Source of the DNA: Photorhabdus australis DSM 17609
GTDB lineage: Bacteria; Pseudomonadota; Gammaproteobacteria; Enterobacterales; Enterobacteriaceae
Direction: 5' to 3'
Assembly (NCBI RefSeq): GCF_000711895.1
Contig: NZ_JONO01000025.1
Coordinates: 1-64,000, forward strand
Length of the DNA: 64,000 nucleotides
Shown here piece by piece: positions 1-8,247 of the stretch (the first letter of the stretch is position 1; each line of letters opens with the position of its first letter). A model generated the notes under the pieces. That model was not told the DNA's origin. It worked only from the letters and a program-made list of their open reading frames with translations, and did not search any database. The position numbers and the translations under genes were made by a program.

Positions 1-475
1 ATGTATTGAGATTTACAGAAAGAGAAGACGCATAAACAGGCAACGCATTTTTCGCCAACACCACCGTATCCACCAAACCGAGGTTTTTCACAAACTCACT
101 TTTGTTGGGAATGTCTGCGCCGTTTTGGTTTTTTGCCAGCTTACTATTGGCATTGTTATTAACTTCACTAACCAGCTTTTGTGATGCGGCTAATGCACTA
201 CTATTGCCGAGTTTGTCTGTCAGTCCAATGCTCTTTTCAGTGACAATACTTTTAATGGCTACAGCAAGTTGATCTAATTTGCTCTTGTCGGGCCTAACGT
301 TTGCGGCTTGCAATACAGACAACAATTCAGCTTGCACAATGTTAAACCATTCTTGGCCGGGGTAGCTGACAGCAAGACCCGCGCCGCCCTCAGTAAACCA
401 GAGCGGTGTCGGATTGCTTGCCGGGGTGACGGGCGGCATCACACTAACGCCAGAGGGGTTATCAAGTCCAAACAT
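1..475 (-). CDS. Tail fibre protein, N-terminal part (runs off the window)
   Basis: This open frame starts with ATG at 475, two bases after the stop of the gp48-type gene, and runs to position 1 without a stop (158 codons). The N-terminus (MFGLDNPSGVSVMPP, then a Pro-rich stretch and PLWFTEGG) resembles the particle-binding head of phage tail fibres. It should anchor the fibre to the baseplate, with the receptor-binding part beyond the window. The position after gp46-gp47-gp48 is that of the Mu S gene. The assignment to the tail-fibre family is strong. Host specificity cannot be read here. Confidence 0.8.
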   Translation of the reverse strand, partial: MFGLDNPSGVSVMPPVTPASNPTPLWFTEGGAGLAVSYPGQEWFNIVQAELLSVLQAANVRPDKSKLDQLAVAIKSIVTEKSIGLTDKLGNSSALAASQKLVSEVNNNANSKLAKNQNGADIPNKSEFVKNLGLVDTVVLAKNALPVYASSLSVNLNT

Positions 476-477
476 CG

Positions 478-1065
478 TTAATCCTCATGATAAATAAATA
501 CAAATTCAGTTTCGGCGGGGACATAGCGTTCTAATAAACACTCAAGGTCTGCCGCGTCAGCAACACGCAAGCGTTGCTTACAATTATCAAGCACAGTTGA
601 AAAGCGCGAGGTTCTTTCAAAGACATGAACAAAAACACGAAACCAATTTTTTTCTGGATAAATGGGATAGTTGCATCCACGCAGGCAGTGATGAGGGTAA
701 TGCTCCTCGATTTTAATACGATAGCCGCGTTCTGCCGCTAAGTGCTCATAAAATTGATTGCAGAGACTGCCTGACATGATTAACTTTGCTTTTACTGCCT
801 GCCGGCGACTGTCAATCGTTGACTCATCGTCAATACTGCAATCGGGAAGCCCGGCAAAGTCTTCCCAATCTTCAAGCAGCATAAAAGCCCGGTCTGCATA
901 AATTTCATTTAAGATAGCGTCACTAATCACATCCACGCGGGCAAATTCTTCGCCTGATGCAAGCATTAATTTACCCAGATCGCTATCGGGATCTCTTACC
1001 CAGGCTTTGCCTGGGGGCAATAAATCAAGACCGGATTTTTGATAGTCTTTTGCTGTCATTGCCAT
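478..1065 (-). CDS. Mu gp48-like tail protein (DUF2313 type)
   Basis: A 195-aa protein of the family found just before the tail-fibre gene in Mu-like phages, probably part of the baseplate edge. It begins MAMTAKDYQKSGLDLLPPGKAW; the pattern of a short helix then LLPPGxAW is typical of the family. It overlaps the end of gp47 by 10 bases, so the two are probably translationally coupled. The start at 1065 fits the family length; ATG at residue 3 is an alternative. Confidence 0.85.
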   Translation of the reverse strand: MAMTAKDYQKSGLDLLPPGKAWVRDPDSDLGKLMLASGEEFARVDVISDAILNEIYADRAFMLLEDWEDFAGLPDCSIDDESTIDSRRQAVKAKLIMSGSLCNQFYEHLAAERGYRIKIEEHYPHHCLRGCNYPIYPEKNWFRVFVHVFERTSRFSTVLDNCKQRLRVADAADLECLLERYVPAETEFVFIYHED

Positions 1066-2129
1066 TCGATATCTCCCAGGACAAAAATTTCATGTTCGGC
1101 GGCATACACGTCCGCAACAGGTGACATCACGGTGTTATCAATTTCACCCGGCGCGTTAGAAATGGTTGCCCGCATTTCTGACAGTAAAGCCAGTCCACCT
1201 GGCGGCAGATTTTCCAGATAACCTTTCAAATTGGTTTTTACAGCCTGTCTGACGACTTCTGTATTCGGCGATAAACGAATGCGAAAATTAATGACTTTAG
1301 CAACAGGACTTTCCACAATTAATTCCGCACCTGTTGTTTTGCCTTCTGCTTGGTTGGTCACCGGGTTGATATGCCCGGTCAGGTATTCTTTCACACGCAC
1401 AAGATCCCCTGGTCGTGGAAATATATTGGTTTCTTCGTCCATCACGAATAAAACACCGACTGACCCATAGCCACGGTAGCGCGGGATACACCACGCACGA
1501 GTGACCCCTGCACATTCCTTAGCCCAGCGTTCATAGTCATATTTATTGCCCCCGGATGGCGGGTATTGCACTCTGAACAACAAACGAGAACGCAGTGAAT
1601 CAATCGATTCCAGTTCTGCACCACCGCCAATGTAATGAGTCATGGCTTGGGTTTTCACACCGACAACCGGCGAAACCAATTCAAATTCAACCCCGGCTGC
1701 TGTATTTCCCCGCCTGCCGGGTTCGATGGCAATAACAGAAACTGGGTTCTCACCCGATGCGGCATACACATCATCAGTAGACTCAAACACAACCCCATCC
1801 GGGCGCTGAAAGCGTGTGCCTTTCGGTATCACGGTTTTATTTAGCACAGTCACTGTAATACTGCCTGTTGCCTGAGTGGCGGGTTTACGCCATACCCCCC
1901 AGAACTCACAATGTTCCAGGAGTTTGTCATCGTCTGAAAGATGAGGGACAACCTGCCGACTGGTCCATGCAAGATGATCATGCAATCCGGCTGCGTTACC
2001 CGCGTTAGCAAAAGCAATTGCCCCCGTGGTACTGAATGCAGAACGGGCAAATGTGCCGGGTAAACGACTCTCAATATCTGACTGAGTACGAGCCAGTAAC
2101 GCGCTAAGAGATGGGGCTTTATACGGCAT
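1056..2129 (-). CDS. Mu gp47-like baseplate J protein
   Basis: A 357-aa protein of the baseplate J family, which forms the wedges around the central spike in contractile tails. Family traits include the N-terminal MPYKAPSLSALLARTQSDIE helix, the middle stretch GTRFQRPDGVVFES, and the GGGAELESIDSLRSRLLFR segment typical of gpJ/gp47 proteins. It starts directly after the stop of the gp46-like gene and overlaps gp48 by 10 bases. The length equals that of Mu gp47. Confidence 0.92.
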   Translation of the reverse strand: MPYKAPSLSALLARTQSDIESRLPGTFARSAFSTTGAIAFANAGNAAGLHDHLAWTSRQVVPHLSDDDKLLEHCEFWGVWRKPATQATGSITVTVLNKTVIPKGTRFQRPDGVVFESTDDVYAASGENPVSVIAIEPGRRGNTAAGVEFELVSPVVGVKTQAMTHYIGGGAELESIDSLRSRLLFRVQYPPSGGNKYDYERWAKECAGVTRAWCIPRYRGYGSVGVLFVMDEETNIFPRPGDLVRVKEYLTGHINPVTNQAEGKTTGAELIVESPVAKVINFRIRLSPNTEVVRQAVKTNLKGYLENLPPGGLALLSEMRATISNAPGEIDNTVMSPVADVYAAEHEIFVLGDIEWQ

Positions 2130-2570
2130 TTAAATCACACTTAAATGAGCTTTAAACGACAGGGGCAACACACTGCCGTTGAATAGGGTAATATTCACTG
2201 TCAGCAATAAAACCCCGCGTTCGGGTGCTGTTGCGGCAACAGTGATTTGCTTTGCATGGTTATCTTCAATCAGCCATGTCAGCGCTTCTTCTGCATAAGC
2301 TTTGGCACGATGCAAAACAGATGACAACTGTTTCTCTCGTGATAACAACCATAACCGGCTGCCGATTGGCCGCGCATTAAATGAGTCTCCCCACCAACCT
2401 CGTTTGTCAGTACCAGCCCCCGAAGGAAGTTCGTCAGAATCCAGCGCCCGACGGTCAGTAAATAATGAAATAATGACCGCAGTCGCTAATGAGTTATCCA
2501 GCACAATATCCGCGTGCTTGATAGCAATGTCTGCGTTGTTGGTTTGCCATTGAAGCGCAATGTCATTCAT
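2130..2570 (-). CDS. Mu gp46-like baseplate protein (GpW/gp25-type wedge)
   Basis: A 146-aa protein of the phage GP46 family, a baseplate component between the spike and the J protein. It contains the family segment SLFTDRRALDSDELPSG followed by a GWWGDSF stretch, which is characteristic of gp46. It overlaps the gp45-like gene by four bases at its start and abuts gp47. Confidence 0.9.
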   Translation of the reverse strand: MNDIALQWQTNNADIAIKHADIVLDNSLATAVIISLFTDRRALDSDELPSGAGTDKRGWWGDSFNARPIGSRLWLLSREKQLSSVLHRAKAYAEEALTWLIEDNHAKQITVAATAPERGVLLLTVNITLFNGSVLPLSFKAHLSVI

Positions 2571-3115
2571 CTCGGTTTGCTCGTGCTGTATCCGTCATGC
2601 TCTGTGTGAATGTGGTCTTTACCGCTGGTTGAACCTGACATATGATTGTCAGCCGTACTGACACCTTTTATATCAACATTGCCGGTAAAGCGGGTTTGGG
2701 GAGCATCAAACACAATTTCATCCGCCACGACTTCAAGACGCTTGCACTGAATGCGAACAACCCCATTTTCAGTCAGTAAAACATGATGCCCTTCCTGGTG
2801 ATAAAGCGCACTGTCACCCGCCTTTAACTTACCCATACGACTGTTTTTATTGTCGACGGCAATCGCAACCAGGTGCTGGCGAACGCCGCTCACCGACAAT
2901 ACAATCGCTTCACTGCCGACGGGCGGAACGCTACTGTGACCATAGTTTTGAAATCGTTCTACATCGTCAGCAGCTTCATCAGCCAGCAACGAAACTTGCA
3001 AGTTTTGCTGCTTCAGCGAGTCATTGACAATATTAACCACGCCACGCGAAATCAGCAGCCGGACCCGGCGCTGAATGCTGGCGGTGAGCTTATTAAGCTG
3101 ATTAATCATTTCCAT
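2567..3115 (-). CDS. Mu gp45-like central baseplate spike
   Basis: A 182-aa protein resembling the membrane-piercing spike of Mu and P2 (gp45/gpV). The middle is a beta-rich stretch with repeated short strands (residues ~95-145). The C-terminus contains DHIHTEH, a His-x-His pattern like the metal-binding tip of these spikes. It overlaps gene P by 10 bases and gp46 by four. Function as the trimeric needle tip is inferred from the family. Confidence 0.9.
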   Translation of the reverse strand: MEMINQLNKLTASIQRRVRLLISRGVVNIVNDSLKQQNLQVSLLADEAADDVERFQNYGHSSVPPVGSEAIVLSVSGVRQHLVAIAVDNKNSRMGKLKAGDSALYHQEGHHVLLTENGVVRIQCKRLEVVADEIVFDAPQTRFTGNVDIKGVSTADNHMSGSTSGKDHIHTEHDGYSTSKPR

Positions 3116-4188
3116 ACCCCGTCATTGGTTTTAGGTTCAGGCTGTGCGGGTTCGTTAAAGCCGTCACTCGGCATCAGTTCGAGCTTTGTTACCGTGCCCG
3201 TATCGTTATCAAGTGTATGATTCACTGAGACAATCAACAGGACTTTCTCATTCAAGCCGGCTGGCTGGGCGTTTAACGTCACCAATTCGTTAGGCTGCCA
3301 GAGCTGACCATTTGGTTTGAACCAGCCAGTGACGCCAACTGTTGCAGTCATACCATGCGCCAATGCCCGTTTCTGTTCCCACGAGCCACGCGCATTGCCT
3401 TGGGCGGTAGTCAGGTTATCGTCAGCAAGAATAATAGTGGGGCGATAGCGGGTAATTTCAGCATCACGCACATCAATATTAATCGCGGTAGATTGTGCCG
3501 GGGTTTGGGTTTCTCCCCATAAGCCACCGGCGGCATTACTGCCTTTAACACGATACAGGCTGAACCGGTCAATCCAGGACAGATAAGTGTCAATCGTTTG
3601 AATTTTCACTCCCTGATTGTCTGCTGGTCCCAGCACTAAAATACCGGCTTTTTCCGTGCCAGCAGTGGTAAAAACCAGTTCACCCAGCGCATTACTGGTT
3701 ACCAGCACCCCGCGATGCCGGGCAGCGCGTGACAAGTTATCAAACACGGTTTCGCCGGGTTCAATCTGCCATTGTTTGAATACGGTTGCCGCCGACACCG
3801 TTTTGACTTCCCAACGAACGGTGACACCGAACGGCTTGCATAAGTCTTTGGCGATAGTTTCCAGGGTGACATTACGCCACTGGCCTTTACCATGAATGGC
3901 CGCACAATCAACTAAATCACCAGTTTTATCCCGACCCGATACGGTAATGGTCCTTTCATCATCAATACTGGTTTCCACCGTATCCACATAACCGGTAATT
4001 ACCCGCTGACCATTCATTTCAAGCTGGCATGATTGACCAGGTAAAAGCACAAGCGGAGAATCACCGCTTTTAACTGTGACGCCTAATGAGAATTGTCCTG
4101 CCATATCTTCAATGCTGCGGGTCACATCCAGCGTTTTCCAGCCGGAATAGATTTTATTACCCAAAATTAATTCGATGGTATTAGCCAT
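3106..4188 (-). CDS. Mu P (gp44)-like tail hub protein
   Basis: A 360-aa hub protein of the gpP/gpD type, which forms the ring between spike and tail tube. The N-terminus MANTIELILGNKIYSGWKTL and the SIEDMAGQFSLGV segment are typical of Mu P. It overlaps gene N by eight bases and gp45 by 10. Length is close to that of Mu gp44. Confidence 0.9.
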   Translation of the reverse strand: MANTIELILGNKIYSGWKTLDVTRSIEDMAGQFSLGVTVKSGDSPLVLLPGQSCQLEMNGQRVITGYVDTVETSIDDERTITVSGRDKTGDLVDCAAIHGKGQWRNVTLETIAKDLCKPFGVTVRWEVKTVSAATVFKQWQIEPGETVFDNLSRAARHRGVLVTSNALGELVFTTAGTEKAGILVLGPADNQGVKIQTIDTYLSWIDRFSLYRVKGSNAAGGLWGETQTPAQSTAINIDVRDAEITRYRPTIILADDNLTTAQGNARGSWEQKRALAHGMTATVGVTGWFKPNGQLWQPNELVTLNAQPAGLNEKVLLIVSVNHTLDNDTGTVTKLELMPSDGFNEPAQPEPKTNDGVWK

Positions 4189-5539
4189 TAATCACCTCAA
4201 TGTCTACGCCGCCGGTGACGAACGCCGGGTGTCGGATACCGTTGCGGCGGATAAAACGGGCAAGTTGATGCACCTCGCCGGTTTCGCGATAAAGCGTGAC
4301 TAACGCTGGCTCTGTTCCTGCCAGCGCAATATGTCTGGCGGTCGGTAACGCCCCCGCCGTGGCCTGCATTTGCTGCACAAAGGTAATGCGAAAATCCCGG
4401 AGCTGATTTGAGGTCTCGAACCAGCCCAGATCCCCGGTCGCTATCAGTAATTGCATCAGCTCATCATCCAATTGGGTACTGGCTTTTCGGGTATCATCCA
4501 GCGTTTCAATCAGCGGAATGGAAGTTACCGGGAGTTCAGCCCCAGACTTGGATGACTGAGCATCAACGGCTGACGAAGAAAAAACGGTGTAAGACGTTCC
4601 GGCCAGGGTTAATGAAGGCGCAGGCGGTTTGGTTTTCGCGGCTTCTGTCGCCGCATTTAACACTAACCCGGCAAGTTGAGCCGCAATAAAAACCGTGGTG
4701 GTGGTATTCACTACATGTTGTAAATGCGCCACTGCCGGCACATTCGATTTGGATTGCACCTGAATACTGCTGCCGGTTTTACGTAATGCCCGGCTGGCAA
4801 CGGCAGGTGGGGCAACTTCCGCCATGCCGCTGACCAAATTAGCGATATCATCAAAGAGCTGATGCGGGGCATTAATCAGATTCTTTAAGGAGCCTTTCAG
4901 CGCCAGTGCGGAACCCAATAATTGGTTCATACCGGAGGTAGCCGGTAAGCTGCGAATACCATTAACTAGGGTGTTAACCGTCGCCTCAACGGTATTCAGC
5001 GTCTCGGTGACTTTAGCCATTGCGCCGGTTACGGTGTCCCATGCCGCTGTGACATCGGACAGAACGCGGTTCGTCAGGCTATCGCTGTTCAGTTCGGGCT
5101 TGTGCGCTTCAACCGGGGCGGTTTTATCCGCCGCCGGCACAAAGGTGACAGAAAACATCGCAACCCCACCGGTATAGCAGGATTCCCGCACAGTGTAGGT
5201 TTCGATTTGAATCCGCTGCTTGCCCCAATAAGGATGATCGATTTCGCCGGGTTCGGGAGCTTCAAGTGCCGTTATCAGCGCATCACGCTGACTAAAATAG
5301 TTATCACCAAACACTACGGCGGTAAATGCATACTCGCGGGTGGTCAGTCCCAGGTCTTCGGTTTCGCCGTCATCCCGCAAGGGGTATTCGTGACGAACCA
5401 CACGACGACCGCCGGTCAGCGTCGCATCATCAATAATATAGAATGGGGTACCGCGAAATGTCCCTTTACCCGTCCCCACTTTTGAACGCCAGGAGGTATC
5501 ATTAAACAGGGTTAACACACCATCAAAATCGGGCATCAT
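4181..5539 (-). CDS. Mu N (gp43)-like DNA circularisation/tail protein
   Basis: A 452-aa homologue of Mu N. The N-terminal half has the pattern of the DNA circularisation N-terminal family (SWRSKVGTGKGTFRGTPFYI, then RVVRHEYPLRDDGETEDLG). In Mu the protein is a tail component, also linked to protecting and circularising infecting DNA. Residues 150-330 are Ala/Thr/Val-rich and variable. It overlaps the tape-measure gene by one base and gene P by eight. Confidence 0.9.
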   Translation of the reverse strand: MMPDFDGVLTLFNDTSWRSKVGTGKGTFRGTPFYIIDDATLTGGRRVVRHEYPLRDDGETEDLGLTTREYAFTAVVFGDNYFSQRDALITALEAPEPGEIDHPYWGKQRIQIETYTVRESCYTGGVAMFSVTFVPAADKTAPVEAHKPELNSDSLTNRVLSDVTAAWDTVTGAMAKVTETLNTVEATVNTLVNGIRSLPATSGMNQLLGSALALKGSLKNLINAPHQLFDDIANLVSGMAEVAPPAVASRALRKTGSSIQVQSKSNVPAVAHLQHVVNTTTTVFIAAQLAGLVLNAATEAAKTKPPAPSLTLAGTSYTVFSSSAVDAQSSKSGAELPVTSIPLIETLDDTRKASTQLDDELMQLLIATGDLGWFETSNQLRDFRITFVQQMQATAGALPTARHIALAGTEPALVTLYRETGEVHQLARFIRRNGIRHPAFVTGGVDIEVING

Positions 5540-7389
5540 CAGTAACTTCTCGCATAGCTGTAGCCGGTGTTCACCCGCAAATCGACATTCTCAGCCTTGA
5601 CTGATTTCGTTTTCGCTTTGATATCCCCGGTCGTTTCAACCTGGATAGTAATCTTACCTTCCGGCGGTTTTTGCTGATTTTGCTGCGGTTGGGGCTGCGG
5701 GTTAGCAGGTTCTGCCAGCGACGGAGGAGACTTCTGTTCCCAGTTTCCGGTTAAGTAAGGGGAGGGCGTGATCCCTTCTTTCACTATCTGATCGTTATGT
5801 CCATACCACCAGTTTTTAAGGCTGACAGGGAATATTGGGGAGCCACGTTCTTGACCGCTTGTGTCGTAGGCATGGGGGTATTCTTCCTTCATTTGCTTTT
5901 TCCATCTTTCAAGGGTAACTTTTTTTTCCTCTTCGGATGGCAACAGAGCCTCAAGCTCACTGACTGTATTGATTACGGCACCGATCAGACCGCCGCGATT
6001 AAACTTTGACTTGTTATTACTGGGGCTGTTGTTATTATCCGATTGACCTTGTTCTGACCAGTTCGTGACATAAACCGGCACCACATCAGCACCACTTAAT
6101 GCCCCCGAAGAGGTATCACCGCCCGCCGAACCCGCTGGGCCACCCTTAATATATTTAGCAAAATTGTATACCCCTTTACCGGCGCGATACACATAACGCG
6201 CCGCCACAGCCGCCCCGATCGCATACGCGGCTTTTTCAACGGCAGCAGCATATTCGTCTAATTCCTCTGGCGTCAGCGAATGAATGGCATCAGCTAAGTC
6301 CTGAACAGGTTTAGCCAGTTTCAGTTGAGCAAATCGCTCTCCGGTGTTTGTTAATGACGTTAATGCACCATTAAATGTCTGGACATTCTGTGTGGCTTTT
6401 TTCTCCAGCAATCCCTCTTCAATATTATCCGGGTGAGCAATTTTTTTTACCAAATCACGTTTTTTAGGGTCACCGAGTATCATGATAAATTTCAAGGTGT
6501 CGCCATCAAAAACATCTTTTAAATTGTGCTCCTTATTTTTGGCTGCGTTACTGATTTCAAACGCAAGATCAGCAGGGTGTTTTTGCTGCCCATTTTTATC
6601 TTTTACATTAATTCGGCCTTTTCGTTTTAAAATCTTCTGTTTTTCTTTATCATTAATGGTGTCGTAAAAACCCTGCATGGCAGAAAATGCCTGTTCTGGA
6701 TCATTAAATTCGGCATTAGCAACACGCAGCATTGCCAACATTTGCTGTTGGTCTAATTGGGATTGCCATTTTGTGTCTTTTCCCAATCCCCTTAATGCCG
6801 TCAGTTGGTCGCCGATATTGCCAGTCCCCTCTTTGCTGGCAGAAACTACACCCTCAAGCCACTTACGCATTTTCTCCGGGGACTTAAAGCCCACATTAAA
6901 CATCCCGCCCAGCTCATTCCCGGCAGCACTGGCTTCCAGTCTGATAGCGTTAATCGTTAGCGCGATATTGTCCAGTTGCGCTAAAGTAGCTTCAAGATCG
7001 TTAGTTTTTCCCAGGAACGCTTCTGCACCGGTCATTAAATCCGAGGTACTGAGTTTACGATGCGCGGCGACTTTGGTTACCGCAGCATCCAGTTTCATCA
7101 CCTGGTCCGCCGTCAGATTATAGGTTGTACCCAGTTCGGTGATAGTCTGCTGATGGTCGGCAACTTGTTTGCCCGCCATTGCCAGCCCGCCGCCGGTGAC
7201 AAATCCCACCATACGGTTATCAAATTTATCCAGAATACCGTTAGCCCCGGTTACCGCACTGGAAAACAGCCGCATTGAGCGGCTGCCTTCCGTGCCGAAC
7301 CTGCGGATACTGGCCCCGAACTGACGGGATTTTTGCGTCACATTGCCGACCAGATTAACAATAAATTCGGCGCGATTTTTCGTTGTCAT
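5539..7389 (-). CDS. Tail tape measure protein (Mu gp42-like)
   Basis: A 616-aa protein in the tape-measure position between the tail assembly chaperones and gene N. The N-terminus (about residues 1-60) is basic and helical. A Gly/Ala-rich possible membrane segment (VGFVTGGGLAMAGKQ) lies near residue 62, a second Ala-rich one near 390-400. The C-terminal 60 residues are Pro/Gln-rich and end in short strands. Tail length should scale with this protein; it is somewhat shorter than I recall for Mu, suggesting a slightly shorter tail. The start at 7389 directly follows the stop of the frameshifted chaperone product. Confidence 0.9.
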   Translation of the reverse strand: MTTKNRAEFIVNLVGNVTQKSRQFGASIRRFGTEGSRSMRLFSSAVTGANGILDKFDNRMVGFVTGGGLAMAGKQVADHQQTITELGTTYNLTADQVMKLDAAVTKVAAHRKLSTSDLMTGAEAFLGKTNDLEATLAQLDNIALTINAIRLEASAAGNELGGMFNVGFKSPEKMRKWLEGVVSASKEGTGNIGDQLTALRGLGKDTKWQSQLDQQQMLAMLRVANAEFNDPEQAFSAMQGFYDTINDKEKQKILKRKGRINVKDKNGQQKHPADLAFEISNAAKNKEHNLKDVFDGDTLKFIMILGDPKKRDLVKKIAHPDNIEEGLLEKKATQNVQTFNGALTSLTNTGERFAQLKLAKPVQDLADAIHSLTPEELDEYAAAVEKAAYAIGAAVAARYVYRAGKGVYNFAKYIKGGPAGSAGGDTSSGALSGADVVPVYVTNWSEQGQSDNNNSPSNNKSKFNRGGLIGAVINTVSELEALLPSEEEKKVTLERWKKQMKEEYPHAYDTSGQERGSPIFPVSLKNWWYGHNDQIVKEGITPSPYLTGNWEQKSPPSLAEPANPQPQPQQNQQKPPEGKITIQVETTGDIKAKTKSVKAENVDLRVNTGYSYARSY

Positions 7390-7873
7390 TTAGCGTTTCC
7401 CCAGCCAGTGTGAGTACAACAATAGTTTCGGTAACGGTAAGGCCAGCGCCCAGGCTGGCCCACCCTTAAGCCGAATACCGACGGATAAGGCAGTGCGTTC
7501 AATAGCCCGAACGCACTGCAAACTATCGCCCCTCGTCGGCGACTTGCCTCATCGTTTCCATCGCGACATGACGCTGTAAACCAGCTTGGCTGGCGATTAA
7601 CTCCAAATCATCCTGATGCAGGGTTTTTAACAGTGCCATCGGTATCGGGCCGTTGATGTTGCCAACACGTGCGATAGTGCGGCGTAATAACTCATAGCCC
7701 ATTAGCGCCGGACTGGAGAGTAGCATCGGGCCTTTTTCTGTCATCACGACCCGCTCACTGGCGGTTTCGGCATCAATCAAATCACCGGCAGTCAACTGGC
7801 GCAGTTCAACATCAAACTGCTTTTCGGCTTCGTCATCATGGCCGTATTGCAGGCCGTGCTTTAACTGAAACAT
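7390..7873 (-). CDS. Frameshifted tail assembly chaperone fusion (gp41 plus extension)
   Basis: After the gp41 frame stops, the frame reached by a -2 (or +1) slip is open and ends in TAA at 7390-7392, immediately before the tape-measure ATG. The slip would take place at GAGGGGCGA (about 7525-7533), just before the zero-frame stop. The added ~45 residues (for example VGIRLKGGPAWALAL, then LLLYSHWLGKR) look like real protein, whereas the -1 frame gives Cys/Arg/Tyr-rich nonsense. Programmed frameshifting between the two genes before the tape measure is well known in long-tailed phages; as I recall, Mu uses a -2 shift. The exact slip site is inference. Confidence 0.65.
7523..7873 (-). CDS. Tail assembly chaperone (Mu gp41-like), zero-frame product
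   Basis: A 116-aa protein directly after the tail tube gene, in the position of Mu gp41. Such proteins coat the tape measure during tail assembly. The zero-frame product ends in VADEGR at a stop at 7523-7525, and a longer product is expected by frameshifting just before that stop (separate entry). Sequence features are those of the family: FDVELRQLTAGDLIDAE near the start and a helical C-terminus. Confidence 0.88.
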   Translation of the reverse strand: MFQLKHGLQYGHDDEAEKQFDVELRQLTAGDLIDAETASERVVMTEKGPMLLSSPALMGYELLRRTIARVGNINGPIPMALLKTLHQDDLELIASQAGLQRHVAMETMRQVADEGR

Positions 7874-7875
7874 GG

Positions 7876-8238
7876 TTAAATTTCCTTACATTCAATGCCG
7901 ATAAATTCAGCGGATATCTCACCTTTGCTGGTGAGCGACACATTACCGTCACACCAGGCGTTAGCGAGCATAAAACGTTCGCCCGTATCGCATTCAAATT
8001 CGATAGTCGCATCCACCATATTTTTAATCACAAACAGACTGACACCGGGGCCTTGCGGAATAACACAGCTTAATCGGGCTTCTTTCGGTGTCTGCTGCCA
8101 GCCATAAACCCGGGCACCGATAACCGGGTCACGGGTTACGCCGCCCGGCGTCAGTTGTGCGCCGTCTTTGGTTGGGATCTCTTTGCCATTAAGCCGGATA
8201 TACGCAATACCGGTATACTGATAGGGGCTTGCCATCAT
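7876..8238 (-). CDS. Tail tube protein (Mu M, gp40-like)
   Basis: A 120-aa tube subunit of the Mu-like gpM family. It has the family pattern GIAYIRLNGKEIPTKDGAQL followed by GGVTRDPVIGARVYGWQ, and IECDTGERF-like strands later. It would assemble into the rigid inner tube through which DNA passes. It lies between the sheath gene and the chaperone gene, as in Mu. Confidence 0.93.
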   Translation of the reverse strand: MMASPYQYTGIAYIRLNGKEIPTKDGAQLTPGGVTRDPVIGARVYGWQQTPKEARLSCVIPQGPGVSLFVIKNMVDATIEFECDTGERFMLANAWCDGNVSLTSKGEISAEFIGIECKEI

Positions 8239-8247
8239 TTTTCCTTA

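Noticed and set aside
2-9. TGTATTGA at the left edge looks like a second Mu terminus.
   Set aside because: It lies within the open tail-fibre frame, genes expected after the fibre are missing, and the preceding base (A) does not fit the predicted target duplication ending in G. Chance match.
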